This document shows, one piece after another, positions 1 to 6,499 of a stretch of DNA of 16,053 bases. The notes under the pieces were generated by a model, which saw nothing but the letters and a program-made list of their open reading frames with translations, did not search any database and had not been told where the DNA came from. Source of the DNA: an uncultured Lachnospiraceae bacterium (GTDB lineage: Bacteria > Bacillota > Clostridia > Lachnospirales > Lachnospiraceae); NCBI GenBank assembly GCA_910586725.1, contig CAJUJL010000055.1, positions 1 through 16,053 on the forward strand, read 5' to 3'. Within the stretch, counting starts at the first letter, position 1, and each line of letters opens with the position of its first letter. A program made the translations under genes and the position numbers.

Positions 1-84
1 CATAATCACAGACTTTGCAGGTATTTAATAAATCTGAGTTTCACGGATTAAGGTATAAGAAATTGCTTCCATTTTTGGAAAAAC

Positions 85-100
85 GGATATATAATAAAGC
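85..100 (+). promoter_or_regulatory. Possible -10 box upstream of the XRE regulator gene
   Basis: A perfect TATAAT hexamer lies at 90-95, about 125 bases before the start codon at 220. The hexamer 17 bases upstream (67-72, TTCCAT) is a poor -35 match, so this is only a candidate. The rest of 1-219 is AT-rich and shows no gene I can support on either strand. Confidence 0.3.
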
Positions 101-219
101 AACAACAAATCGGAATCGGTAGACATACCTTGTCGGGTAATAAAATAAGGCATTTCTCGCTTTGTGTCCTGTTTTTTATCGGGCAGTTTTGATAGGATTT
201 TTCTGAAAGGAGGAAAAGC

Positions 220-729
220 ATGAACCAAGAAAAAATCGGAAAATTCTTAAAAGAACTCCGTAAGCAAAAAGGACTTACCCAAGAACAGATTGCAGAAAAA
301 TTTAATGTATCAAACAGAACAATATCCCGTTGGGAGAATGGCAACAATATGCCGGACTTAGATATTTTGATTGAAATATCAGATTATTATGAAGTTGATT
401 TACGGGAAATTCTAAATGGAGAAAGGAAAAGCGAGAATATGGATAAAGAAATGAAAGAAACTGTATTGCGGGCAGTGGATTATACAAACGCAGAAGCGGA
501 ACGCTACAATAAGCGTGTACGGATATGCAATGGGATAGCAATGCTTTTAGTATTAGCCTACACTATCATTAAAGGAACAAGCCTTTATGATAATCCGACA
601 GTTATGGCTGGACTGGATATTGTACAGGGATTTGCAGTTGGAATGCTTTTGGTGGGTTTGCTATATTCAAGCCGCTATGGTGCGAGAATTAGAGCTTTCA
701 AAAAACGACTGATGATAAGGCAAGAATAA
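220..729 (+). CDS. XRE-family HTH transcriptional regulator with C-terminal membrane segments
   Basis: The protein has 169 residues. Residues about 6-60 form a Cro/C1-type helix-turn-helix (LKELRKQKGLTQEQIAEKFN, then VSNRTISRWENG), the classical XRE signature, followed by a short linker after ILNGERKS. Two hydrophobic stretches, about 103-120 and 131-149, look like transmembrane helices, followed by a basic tail. The start at 220 is set by an AAGGAGG at 207-213. Membrane-linked XRE proteins of this layout are common in clostridia; their ligands are mostly unknown. The gene is more AT-rich than topB to its right and lies just before a serine recombinase remnant, so it probably belongs to the integrated element at the left edge. 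Its target is unknown; autoregulation or control of element genes is possible but not shown. Confidence 0.85.
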   Translation: MNQEKIGKFLKELRKQKGLTQEQIAEKFNVSNRTISRWENGNNMPDLDILIEISDYYEVDLREILNGERKSENMDKEMKETVLRAVDYTNAEAERYNKRVRICNGIAMLLVLAYTIIKGTSLYDNPTVMAGLDIVQGFAVGMLLVGLLYSSRYGARIRAFKKRLMIRQE

Positions 730-794
730 GTTCCCATTTGTCGGGGAAAATCAGAACAGAAAAATGATGTAAAGACTGAATATTTTTTACCTTT

Positions 795-834
795 AGGTAG
801 CGATTATCTTAACAGAAAATCCGCTGCCTTTTTT
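795..834 (+). terminator. Rho-independent terminator after the XRE gene
   Basis: AGGTAGCG (795-802) can pair with CGCTGCCT (822-829) with one G-U wobble, and a T run follows to 834. It sits about 65 bases after the XRE stop codon and would end that transcript before the recombinase remnant. Confidence 0.6.
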
Positions 835-845
835 GTTTCCAGTAA

Positions 846-1118
846 CTATCAACACAGCACAGAAAGAATGAGTCATCAAAAGTGATTGAGAACAAAACCG
901 AAGCAAGCAGGAACTTGGAAAAAGCATTGCAGGCATTATCTTCCATAGAGCAGTTTGCGGAGCAGATAAGCGGTTATGTAGGAATAACGGAACTCAATTT
1001 TAAGAGAATCAACCAACTTATAGAAAAAATTCTTGTTTCTGAACCCGTAGAAGTTGACGGGCAGAAAATTCAACGACTTACTATCCATTACAAGTTCCAA
1101 CTATCCAACAGATATTGA
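846..1118 (+). pseudogene. C-terminal remnant of a large serine recombinase
   Basis: The open frame runs from after a stop at 843-845 to the TGA at 1116-1118, about 90 codons. A GTG at 882 is the only possible start, but it has no clear ribosome-binding site. Residues in the second half (ITELNFKRINQLIEKILVSE, then a VDGQKIQRLTIHYKF stretch) match the C-terminal pattern of resolvase/recombinase proteins of the DUF4368 type: acidic helix, IDKIVVHE-like segment, then a DG..xQxxxIHYxF strand. The catalytic resolvase domain, the recombinase domain and the zinc ribbon are all absent. The usual residues after IHYxF are also missing, because the frame runs into the junction with the protease gene. 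It is almost certainly inactive and probably marks the edge of a decayed or rearranged integrative element. Confidence 0.7.
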
Positions 1119-1446
1119 CGCCGTACACATCGTCCGTATATCCGTTTGCGTCATCGTCTTCTCCTGTAATTCCGTTTTGCTCCGTCGCATTGGTCCAGAG
1201 CGCGTTTTGAATCAGGGGATGGCTGTAATCACAGCCCGTGTCAATTACGGCGACAATGACGCCGGAAGCGGGATCCGCATGGGTTTCCCCGAGAAATTCC
1301 CACCCTTTCTGTGCGTGAATGTCGTCTAAAAACCAGGCGTTTGCATCGTCTGCGGCGCAAATAAACGAGTGATGGAATACGGATGATAAAAATATGAAAA
1401 AAAAGGCCGCCAGACGGATTAGGCGGGACGATTGGCATGATTTCAT
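1081..1446 (-). pseudogene. N-terminal fragment of a secreted subtilisin-family (S8) serine protease
   Basis: The start at 1446 (MKSCQSS) is fixed by an AGGAGG six bases upstream on the minus strand. Residues 1-31 form a signal peptide (basic start, hydrophobic FFFIFLSSVF core, cleavage probably after Ala31 or Ala32). Residues 63-80 contain VIVAVIDTGCDYSHP, the S8 block with catalytic Asp69, followed by an acidic DDDANGYTDD loop resembling the NGxDDDxNGYxDD segment of subtilases. After VYGVNI the protein leaves the family and stops within ten codons. Catalytic His and Ser are missing, so this 121-codon product cannot be an active protease. The break coincides with the end of the recombinase remnant on the other strand, so the gene appears interrupted by the left-hand element. 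The remaining part would lie beyond position 1 or be lost. It has its own promoter and is divergent from topB. Confidence 0.8.
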
Positions 1447-1495
1447 GGAATCCTCCTGCTGCAAGGAAAAGTAAGCTATCGTTTCTGATAAGGAT

Positions 1496-1524
1496 AGTGT
1501 ACTCTTGTCCGGCAAAATTGGCAA
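1496..1524 (-). promoter_or_regulatory. Promoter of the truncated protease gene
   Basis: Read on the minus strand, TTGCCA (1524-1519) and TACACT (1501-1496) are separated by exactly 17 bases, about 50 bases before the start codon at 1446. This is a good sigma-A type match. Confidence 0.6.
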
Positions 1525-1536
1525 GTGAAACCCTGA

Positions 1537-1565
1537 TTGAAATCAAACCCTGAAAATGGTATGAT
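1537..1565 (+). promoter_or_regulatory. Promoter of topB
   Basis: TTGAAA (1537-1542), a 17-base spacer and TATGAT (1560-1565) give a near-consensus sigma-A promoter about 50 bases before the topB start. It lies back to back with the protease promoter. Confidence 0.75.
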
Positions 1566-1618
1566 GTTTACCAATAAGTAATTTCAGAAAACATTTGTAA
1601 AATTCAAGGAGAAAGATG

Positions 1619-3811
1619 ATGAAGTCATTAGTAATCGCAGAAAAGCCGTCGGTAGCAAGAGATATTGCCAGGGTGCTGCACTGTGCCAAAAAACTGCCCG
1701 GCGCGCTGGAGGGCGCGCAGTATATCGTGACATGGGCGCTCGGGCATCTGGTTACGCTTGCGGACCCGGAAGAATACGACAAAAAATATGCCCAATGGAG
1801 CTTAGAGACGCTTCCGATGCTTCCGGAAAAAATGCGGCTTGTTGTAATCAAACAGACGGCAAAGCAGTTTAAAGACGTAAAAATACAAATCAACCGCAAA
1901 GACGTGGGGCAAATCGTGATTGCCACGGACGCGGGCAGAGAAGGGGAACTGGTCGCGCGCTGGATTTTAGAAAAAGCGGACTGCCACAAGCCCATCCGTC
2001 GTCTCTGGATTTCTTCCGTTACAGATAAAGCCATTCGGGAGGGATTTTCAAACTTAAAGGACGGAAGAGAGTACAACAACCTTTACGCAGCAGCCGTCGC
2101 CCGCGCCGAAGCCGACTGGCTGGTAGGCATCAACGCCACCCGCGCCCTTACCTGCAAATACAACGCGCAGCTTTCGTGCGGCCGCGTGCAGACGCCGACG
2201 CTGGCCATGATTGCCAGACGGGAAGAAGAAATCAAAAGCTTTGTGCCAAAAGAATATTTCGGGATGCAGGTAAAAGCAAACGGAATCAGCTGGACCTGGA
2301 TGGATTCCAAAAGCAAAAGCACAAGGACATTCCAGAAAGAACGGATGACGGAGCTGGAAAAGAAGCTGAACGGAAAACAGTTAAACGTAACCGAAATCGA
2401 AAAATCATCCCGGAAATCATTTGCGCCGGGGCTTTATGATTTGACCGAGCTGCAGCGGGACGCCAATCAAAAATTCGGCTATTCTGCAAAAGAGACGCAA
2501 AACATTATGCAGCGTCTGTATGAAAACCATAAGGCGCTCACGTATCCGCGCACAGATTCCAGATACATCGGCTCAGACGTTGCGGAAACCATCAAAGAAC
2601 GCTTACAGGCCTGTGCCGTCGGTCCGTACCGGAAAATGGCCGGCAGCCTTGGCATGAAGCCAATCAGGACAAACGCTTCTTTTGTGGACGATAAGAAAGT
2701 AAGCGATCATCATGCCATTATTCCAACGGAACAATTTGTGCAGCTGGATCATATGACGGTGGAGGAACGCAAAATATATGACCTGGTCGTCCGCCGTTTT
2801 CTGGCCGTTTTGTGCCCTCCGTTTGAATACGAACAAATTCTGATGCGCGCGGAAGCGGCCGGAGAATCGTTCGCAGCGAGAGGAAAAACAGTCAAAACCC
2901 TGGGCTGGAAAGAAGCATATGAAAGTCCGGAGGATTTGGACGAGGAGGAAGTGGAGCATGAAATCCGGGAGCAGATCTTGCCGGAAATCAAAAAAGGAAG
3001 CAGACTTTCCATAGATCAGCAGAAAGTAACAAGCGGCAAAACAAAGCCTCCCGCGCCGTTTAACGAAGCGACGCTTTTATCCGCCATGGAAAATCCGGTC
3101 AGATATATGGAAACAAAAGAAAAGGCCGCAATCAAAACAATCGGGGAAACGGGAGGGCTTGGCACCGTGGCTACCCGGGCGGATATTATAGACAAGCTGT
3201 TCCACACGTTTCTGATGGAAAAAAGAGGAAACGATATTTTCATCACGTCCAAGGCAAAGCAGCTTTTAAATCTTGTCCCGGAAGATCTGAAAAAGCCGGA
3301 GCTGACGGTGGACTGGGAGCTGAAGCTTTCTAAAATCGCAAAAGGCACGCTGAAAAAAGACGCGTTTTTGTCGGGCATCCGGGAGTATGCTTTAGAAATC
3401 GTCGGGGAGATTAAGACGGGCGACGGGACGTTTCGCCATGAAAATCTGACGAATAAAAAGTGTCCCGTATGCGGCAAGAGAATGCTTGCCGTCAATGGAA
3501 AAAACAGTAAAATGCTTGTGTGCCAGGACAGAGAATGCGGCCACAGGGAAACAATATCGAAAACGACGAACGCCCGCTGTCCGAAATGCCACAAAAAAAT
3601 GGAGATGTTTGGAAAAGGCGGGGAAGAGACGTTTGTTTGCGCTTGCGGGTATAAAGAAAAGCTTTCCGCGTTCAAAGCGCGCCGGGAAAAAGAGGGCGCC
3701 GGCGTAAACAAAAAAGACGTGCAGCGTTATTTAAAAAAGCAGGAGAAAGAGGCCAAAGAACCGCTTAACAACGCGTTTGCCGACGCCTTTGCAAAACTAA
3801 ATCTCAAATAA
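1619..3811 (+). CDS. topB: DNA topoisomerase III (type IA)
   Basis: This type IA topoisomerase of about 730 residues passes single DNA strands through a transient break to decatenate replication and recombination intermediates. The Toprim domain spans roughly residues 1-140 and has the N-terminal VIAEKPSVA motif and the acidic ATDAGREGE motif (about 103-111). Next come the NATRALT and SCGRVQTPTL blocks. The active-site tyrosine is in LTYPRTDSRYI (Tyr310 counted from the upstream ATG). Two C-terminal zinc ribbons follow: CPVC...CQDREC (about 616-643) and CPKC...CAC (about 655-675). Length and layout match the B. subtilis type. Two ATGs overlap the start (1616 and 1619). AGGAG at 1607-1611 is four bases from the first and seven from the second, so I prefer 1619. 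It is a single-gene unit between its own promoter and a terminator, and it appears intact. Confidence 0.95.
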   Translation: MKSLVIAEKPSVARDIARVLHCAKKLPGALEGAQYIVTWALGHLVTLADPEEYDKKYAQWSLETLPMLPEKMRLVVIKQTAKQFKDVKIQINRKDVGQIVIATDAGREGELVARWILEKADCHKPIRRLWISSVTDKAIREGFSNLKDGREYNNLYAAAVARAEADWLVGINATRALTCKYNAQLSCGRVQTPTLAMIARREEEIKSFVPKEYFGMQVKANGISWTWMDSKSKSTRTFQKERMTELEKKLNGKQLNVTEIEKSSRKSFAPGLYDLTELQRDANQKFGYSAKETQNIMQRLYENHKALTYPRTDSRYIGSDVAETIKERLQACAVGPYRKMAGSLGMKPIRTNASFVDDKKVSDHHAIIPTEQFVQLDHMTVEERKIYDLVVRRFLAVLCPPFEYEQILMRAEAAGESFAARGKTVKTLGWKEAYESPEDLDEEEVEHEIREQILPEIKKGSRLSIDQQKVTSGKTKPPAPFNEATLLSAMENPVRYMETKEKAAIKTIGETGGLGTVATRADIIDKLFHTFLMEKRGNDIFITSKAKQLLNLVPEDLKKPELTVDWELKLSKIAKGTLKKDAFLSGIREYALEIVGEIKTGDGTFRHENLTNKKCPVCGKRMLAVNGKNSKMLVCQDRECGHRETISKTTNARCPKCHKKMEMFGKGGEETFVCACGYKEKLSAFKARREKEGAGVNKKDVQRYLKKQEKEAKEPLNNAFADAFAKLNLK

Positions 3812-3814
3812 AAA

Positions 3815-3833
3815 AAAGCTTCTGGCTTTTTGT
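3815..3833 (+). terminator. Terminator after topB
   Basis: AAAAAGC and GCTTTTT form a seven-pair stem around a TTCTG loop just after the topB stop codon. The stem is A/U-rich and ends in its own T run, so it is a modest terminator. Confidence 0.6.
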
Positions 3834-3895
3834 CAGAATAAATTAAAATTTTATCGACAGAAAAAGTGAATTTTTGTATTTCTTTCATGGTATGA

Positions 3896-3935
3896 ATATG
3901 CAGGAGGGGGTACTATGACAAGCTCCCCTGCATAT
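3896..3935 (+). repeat. Long hairpin in the leader of the SSB-like gene, enclosing a ribosome-binding site
   Basis: The arm starting ATATGCAGG (3896-3904) pairs with CCTGCATAT (3927-3935), and pairing continues past one mismatch into the G-rich stretch. No T run follows, so it is not a terminator. The 5' arm contains the very strong AGGAGGGGG (3902-3910) that serves the small ORF starting at 3915, so folding would hide that ribosome-binding site. Confidence 0.6.
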
Positions 3936-3962
3936 ATTAGTGTAACAAATAAAATGCCGTAG
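3915..3962 (+). CDS. Possible 15-residue leader ORF upstream of the SSB-like gene
   Basis: ATG at 3915 is preceded by AGGAGGGGG (3902-3910) at good spacing and opens a frame of 15 codons (MTSSPAYISVTNKMP) ending in TAG at 3960-3962. Its start region lies within a hairpin loop and its ribosome-binding site lies within the stem. The peptide resembles nothing I know. It ends 52 bases before the start of the tandem OB-fold gene, so it could be a regulatory leader, but a chance start codon after a purine-rich stem is also possible. Confidence 0.35.
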   Translation: MTSSPAYISVTNKMP

Positions 3963-4014
3963 ATTACAGTGTACCGGTGGAATTTACCGGGAAAAGAGGA
4001 AGGGAGAAAAATTC

Positions 4015-4641
4015 ATGGCAGATAAAATTTTTGAAAACAACCAGGTATCTATTGTAGGAACGATTGTATCGGATTTCCGGTATAGTCATGAGGTTTATGG
4101 GGAAGGATTTTACATGGTAGACATTTCTGTGAACCGTCTGAGCGATTTTGTAGACATCATTCCCATCATGGTTTCCGAGCGAATCGTAGACGTAACGTTA
4201 AATTGTGAAGGACAGATCGTCTATGTGACGGGGCAATTCCGTTCCTATAACCGGCACGAGGAAAAGAAAAACAGGCTTGTGCTTTCTGTTTTTGCCAGAG
4301 AGCTTGAATTTATTGAAGAAGAGACGGAAGAATACAAAAGCAACCAGATTTATCTGGACGGCTTTGTATGCAAAGAGCCGATTTACCGTAAAACGCCTCT
4401 GGGAAGGGAAATTGCGGATTTGCTGATCGCGGTGAACCGTTCTTATGGAAAATCGGATTACATACCCTGCATCTGTTGGGGAAGAAACGCGAGATTTGCT
4501 TCCGGCTTTGAAGTGGGCAGCCATGTGGAAATATGGGGAAGGATCCAGAGCAGGGAATATGTGAAAAAAATTGGAGAAAATATGACGGAAAAACGGATTG
4601 CTTATGAAGTGTCCGTAAGCAAGGTGGAACGTCTGGAATAA
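4015..4641 (+). CDS. Tandem OB-fold single-stranded DNA-binding protein
   Basis: The protein has 208 residues and two SSB-like halves. The first, about 9-100, reads VSIVGTIVSDF...GFYMVDISVNR...GQIVYVTGQFRSYN. The second, about 110-207, reads IYLDGFVCKEPIYRKTPLG...ADLLIAVNRSYGKSDYIPC then CWGRNA...GSHVEIWGRIQSREY. The second has the classical SSB order (beta strand, xTPxG turn, AVNR strand, IPC.xWG strand, Gx.v.v.GR.q strand). The first is more divergent. The acidic DDxPF tail that recruits partners in standard SSB is absent; the protein ends KVERLE. Such a protein could bind single-stranded DNA as a monomer or dimer instead of the usual tetramer of single OB folds, but that is inference. A purine-rich ribosome-binding site (GAAGGGAG) precedes 4015. 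It is followed 107 bases later by the adenosyltransferase gene with no clear terminator between them. Confidence 0.8.
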   Translation: MADKIFENNQVSIVGTIVSDFRYSHEVYGEGFYMVDISVNRLSDFVDIIPIMVSERIVDVTLNCEGQIVYVTGQFRSYNRHEEKKNRLVLSVFARELEFIEEETEEYKSNQIYLDGFVCKEPIYRKTPLGREIADLLIAVNRSYGKSDYIPCICWGRNARFASGFEVGSHVEIWGRIQSREYVKKIGENMTEKRIAYEVSVSKVERLE

Positions 4642-4748
4642 AGATTGCTTTTTTGTGGAAGTTGTGTTATTTTAATAAAATCTGGAGATAGAAATTTGCA
4701 TTTGGAACGGAAGAAGAATGAAACTGCCGTCAGGCAGAGGAGGTTATT

Positions 4749-5234
4749 ATGGCAACAGGAAGCGTACAGGTATATTATGGTGCGGGCAGAGGGAAATCAA
4801 CGGCTGCATTGGGAAGATCCATACTTGCTGCTTCAGCAGGAAAAACAGTTTTTATCATTCAGTTTTTAAAGGGAAAAACCGATGACGGAATGGAATTTTT
4901 AAAAAGACTGGAGCCTGAAATTAAGATTTTCCGTTTTGAAAAATCCGAGGAATATTTTAATGAACTTTCTGAAGAAGAACAGATGGAAGAAGTGAAGAAT
5001 ATTAAAAACGGACTTAATTTTGCGAAAAAGGTTCTTTCTACTGGAGAATGTGACTTGTTGATTTTAGATGAAGTTCTGGGCCTTGTGGACCAGAGGGTAA
5101 TAGAATCGGAAGAATTGAAAAATCTTATTTCTGTCAGACTGGACGATATGGAACTGATACTGACAGGCCGTGAATTTTGTGATGCGATTCATCCTTATGT
5201 GGATGAAATTTACCATCTTATATCGGAAGATTAG
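4749..5234 (+). CDS. Cob(I)alamin adenosyltransferase-like P-loop ATPase (CobA/CobO/BtuR family)
   Basis: This family transfers the adenosyl group of ATP to the cobalt of corrinoids. The 161-residue protein begins with a beta strand and a Walker A, VYYGAGRGKSTAALG (GAGRGKST at 11-18; the family norm is GxGKGKTT). It continues with VFIIQFLKG (34-42, a family hallmark), a Walker B LLILDEV (103-109) and the C-terminal LILTGR (136-141). It lacks the N-terminal extension seen in E. coli BtuR and is short for the family, but the core blocks are all present. AGGAGG just before 4749 fixes the start; a small CTGCC/GGCAG stem sits directly upstream. No other cobalamin gene is nearby and no cobalamin riboswitch is visible. 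The corrinoid role is therefore from family membership alone. It probably shares a transcript with the SSB-like gene. Confidence 0.8.
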   Translation: MATGSVQVYYGAGRGKSTAALGRSILAASAGKTVFIIQFLKGKTDDGMEFLKRLEPEIKIFRFEKSEEYFNELSEEEQMEEVKNIKNGLNFAKKVLSTGECDLLILDEVLGLVDQRVIESEELKNLISVRLDDMELILTGREFCDAIHPYVDEIYHLISED

Positions 5235-5245
5235 GCAGTATACTA

Positions 5246-5274
5246 TTGACAAAAGGAAAACGGAGCGCTATATT
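5246..5274 (+). promoter_or_regulatory. Promoter of the dapA-dapB operon
   Basis: A perfect TTGACA (5246-5251), a 17-base spacer and TATATT (5269-5274) form a strong sigma-A type promoter immediately upstream of the lysine riboswitch. It starts 11 bases after the stop codon of the adenosyltransferase gene. Confidence 0.85.
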
Positions 5275-5300
5275 GCATTTAAAACAATCAAATAATACCG

Positions 5301-5466
5301 GATAGAGGTCGCGTGATTCATCAGTAGTTTATCGGATACAGCAGAGGTATGGGAAGATAAGCAAAAGGGGAGAGCGCCGAAAGGGGATGTTTTCTGCGGA
5401 CATTTTCTTGGGCATATGTTTAAGAAATATATGACTGTCATCTTTTCAATAAGATGGAGGGCTATC
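5301..5466 (+). promoter_or_regulatory. Lysine riboswitch (L box)
   Basis: The P1 arms are GATAG (5301-5305) and CTATC (5462-5466). Conserved L-box blocks appear in order: GATAGAGGTCGCG, ATCAGTAG, AAAAGGGGAGAGCGCCGAAAG, CTTGGGCATATG, and a final hairpin (CATCTT/AAGATG) leading to GGAGGGCTATC, which closely matches the end of the B. subtilis lysC leader. By family knowledge, lysine binding stabilises this fold and favours the downstream terminator, so dapA and dapB are repressed when lysine is plentiful. I did not identify the alternative antiterminator pairing. Confidence 0.92.
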
Positions 5467-5483
5467 AATTCAGTGAAAACTTC

Positions 5484-5514
5484 AAGGCCGGCTCATGAAA
5501 GGAGCCGGTTTTTT
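5484..5514 (+). terminator. Riboswitch-controlled terminator before dapA
   Basis: CCGGCTC (5488-5494) pairs with GAGCCGG (5502-5508), extended by weaker pairs, and six T residues follow. It begins 18 bases after P1 of the lysine riboswitch and about 50 bases before the dapA start, the usual place for the expression platform. Confidence 0.9.
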
Positions 5515-5563
5515 ATCCGGCAGCAGCGGCATATAACCGCAAGAATACAGGAGGAAAGTGGAT

Positions 5564-6454
5564 ATGGCTATTTTCAAAGGCTCAGGCGTTGCAATTGTAA
5601 CCCCGATGAAAGAGAATTTCGAGATTAATTATGACAAACTGGAAGAGATGATTGAGTTTCAGGTAGACCAGGGAACAGACTGCATTGTCATTGCAGGAAC
5701 GACAGGAGAGAGCTCGACGCTTTCTATGGAGGAGCACAAAGAAGTGATTGAGGCGGCAGTTCGGTTTACCAATCACAGAGTTCCGGTTGTGGCGGGAACA
5801 GGCTCTAATTGCACGGCAACGGCTGTTCAGCTTTCACAGGAAGCGCAGGAAGCCGGAGCGGACGGACTTTTGATCGTTACGCCTTACTATAACAAGGCGA
5901 CGCAAAAAGGACTGATCGGTCATTATACGAAAATTGCAAACGCAGTAAAGCTTCCCATTATTATGTACAATGTGCCTTCCCGGACCGGGTGCAATATTTT
6001 GCCTGAGACGGCTGCATATTTATTTCAGAATGTGGAGAATATTACTGGTATCAAAGAAGCTACCGGCAATGTGGCGCAGGCGGCAAAGACAATGTACTTA
6101 ACGGACGGCAGACTGGATATGTATTCCGGGGAAGACGGAATTGTCGTGCCGTTAATGGCGATTGGAGCGATTGGCGTTATATCCGTATGGGCCAATATTG
6201 CCCCGCGGAAAGTGCATGAAATGTGTATGAAATTTATGGATGGAGACATCGCGGATGCGGCCAGGATGCAGCTGGAAGCGGAGCCTTTGGTAGACGCTCT
6301 TTTTAGCGAGGTGAATCCGATTCCGGTAAAAAAAGCGTTAAACCTTATGGGAATGGAAGTTGGACCTTTGCGCGCGCCTCTTTGTGAAATGGAAGAGCAG
6401 AATGCGAAAAAGCTGGCGGAAGTGATGAAGGCGTATGGATTAAAGCTCGCATAG
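5564..6454 (+). CDS. dapA: 4-hydroxy-tetrahydrodipicolinate synthase
   Basis: It condenses pyruvate with aspartate semialdehyde, the first committed step to diaminopimelate and lysine. The 296-residue (beta/alpha)8 barrel shows every hallmark: AGTTGES (about 44-50) at the substrate threonines, VTPYYNK (about 105-111), IIMYNVPSRTG with Tyr135 and Arg140, and GIKEATG with the Schiff-base lysine at 164. A GTG at 5558 is also in frame, but AGGAGG at 5549-5554 is only three bases from it and nine from ATG 5564, which also gives the usual MAIFKG start. The gene is led by the lysine riboswitch and followed 45 bases later by dapB. No truncation or missing catalytic residue is seen. Lysine control is by attenuation; whether the enzyme is also feedback-inhibited cannot be read reliably. 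Confidence 0.96.
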   Translation: MAIFKGSGVAIVTPMKENFEINYDKLEEMIEFQVDQGTDCIVIAGTTGESSTLSMEEHKEVIEAAVRFTNHRVPVVAGTGSNCTATAVQLSQEAQEAGADGLLIVTPYYNKATQKGLIGHYTKIANAVKLPIIMYNVPSRTGCNILPETAAYLFQNVENITGIKEATGNVAQAAKTMYLTDGRLDMYSGEDGIVVPLMAIGAIGVISVWANIAPRKVHEMCMKFMDGDIADAARMQLEAEPLVDALFSEVNPIPVKKALNLMGMEVGPLRAPLCEMEEQNAKKLAEVMKAYGLKLA

Positions 6455-6499
6455 CGCAGAGCCGGAAGAAAGATACACAGGATAAATTTGGAGGAGAAC

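Noticed and set aside
48..347. Minus-strand ORF of 99 codons over the start of the XRE gene
   Set aside because: It is antisense to the XRE coding region and its leader, has no ribosome-binding site or family pattern, and the plus strand has a clear gene.
846..1118. Left recombinase fragment as a functional small protein starting at GTG 882
   Set aside because: It has no ribosome-binding site, is only the distal part of the C-terminal domain, and its frame is open upstream of the GTG without a better start.
2603..3711. Long minus-strand ORFs within topB
   Set aside because: They are shadows of a well-supported gene, with low-complexity translations and no ribosome-binding sites.
1616..3811. 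topB as cargo of an integrative element
   Set aside because: Topoisomerase III genes do occur in such elements, but this one has the length and blocks of the chromosomal type, its own promoter and terminator, and no conjugation genes nearby.
4642..4748. Possible cobalamin riboswitch before the adenosyltransferase gene
   Set aside because: The interval is only 107 bases and lacks a B12 box and the multi-helix core. Only a small CTGCC/GGCAG stem is present.
5301..5514. T-box leader for an amino-acid operon
   Set aside because: There is no T-box signature or specifier loop. The conserved blocks are those of the lysine riboswitch.
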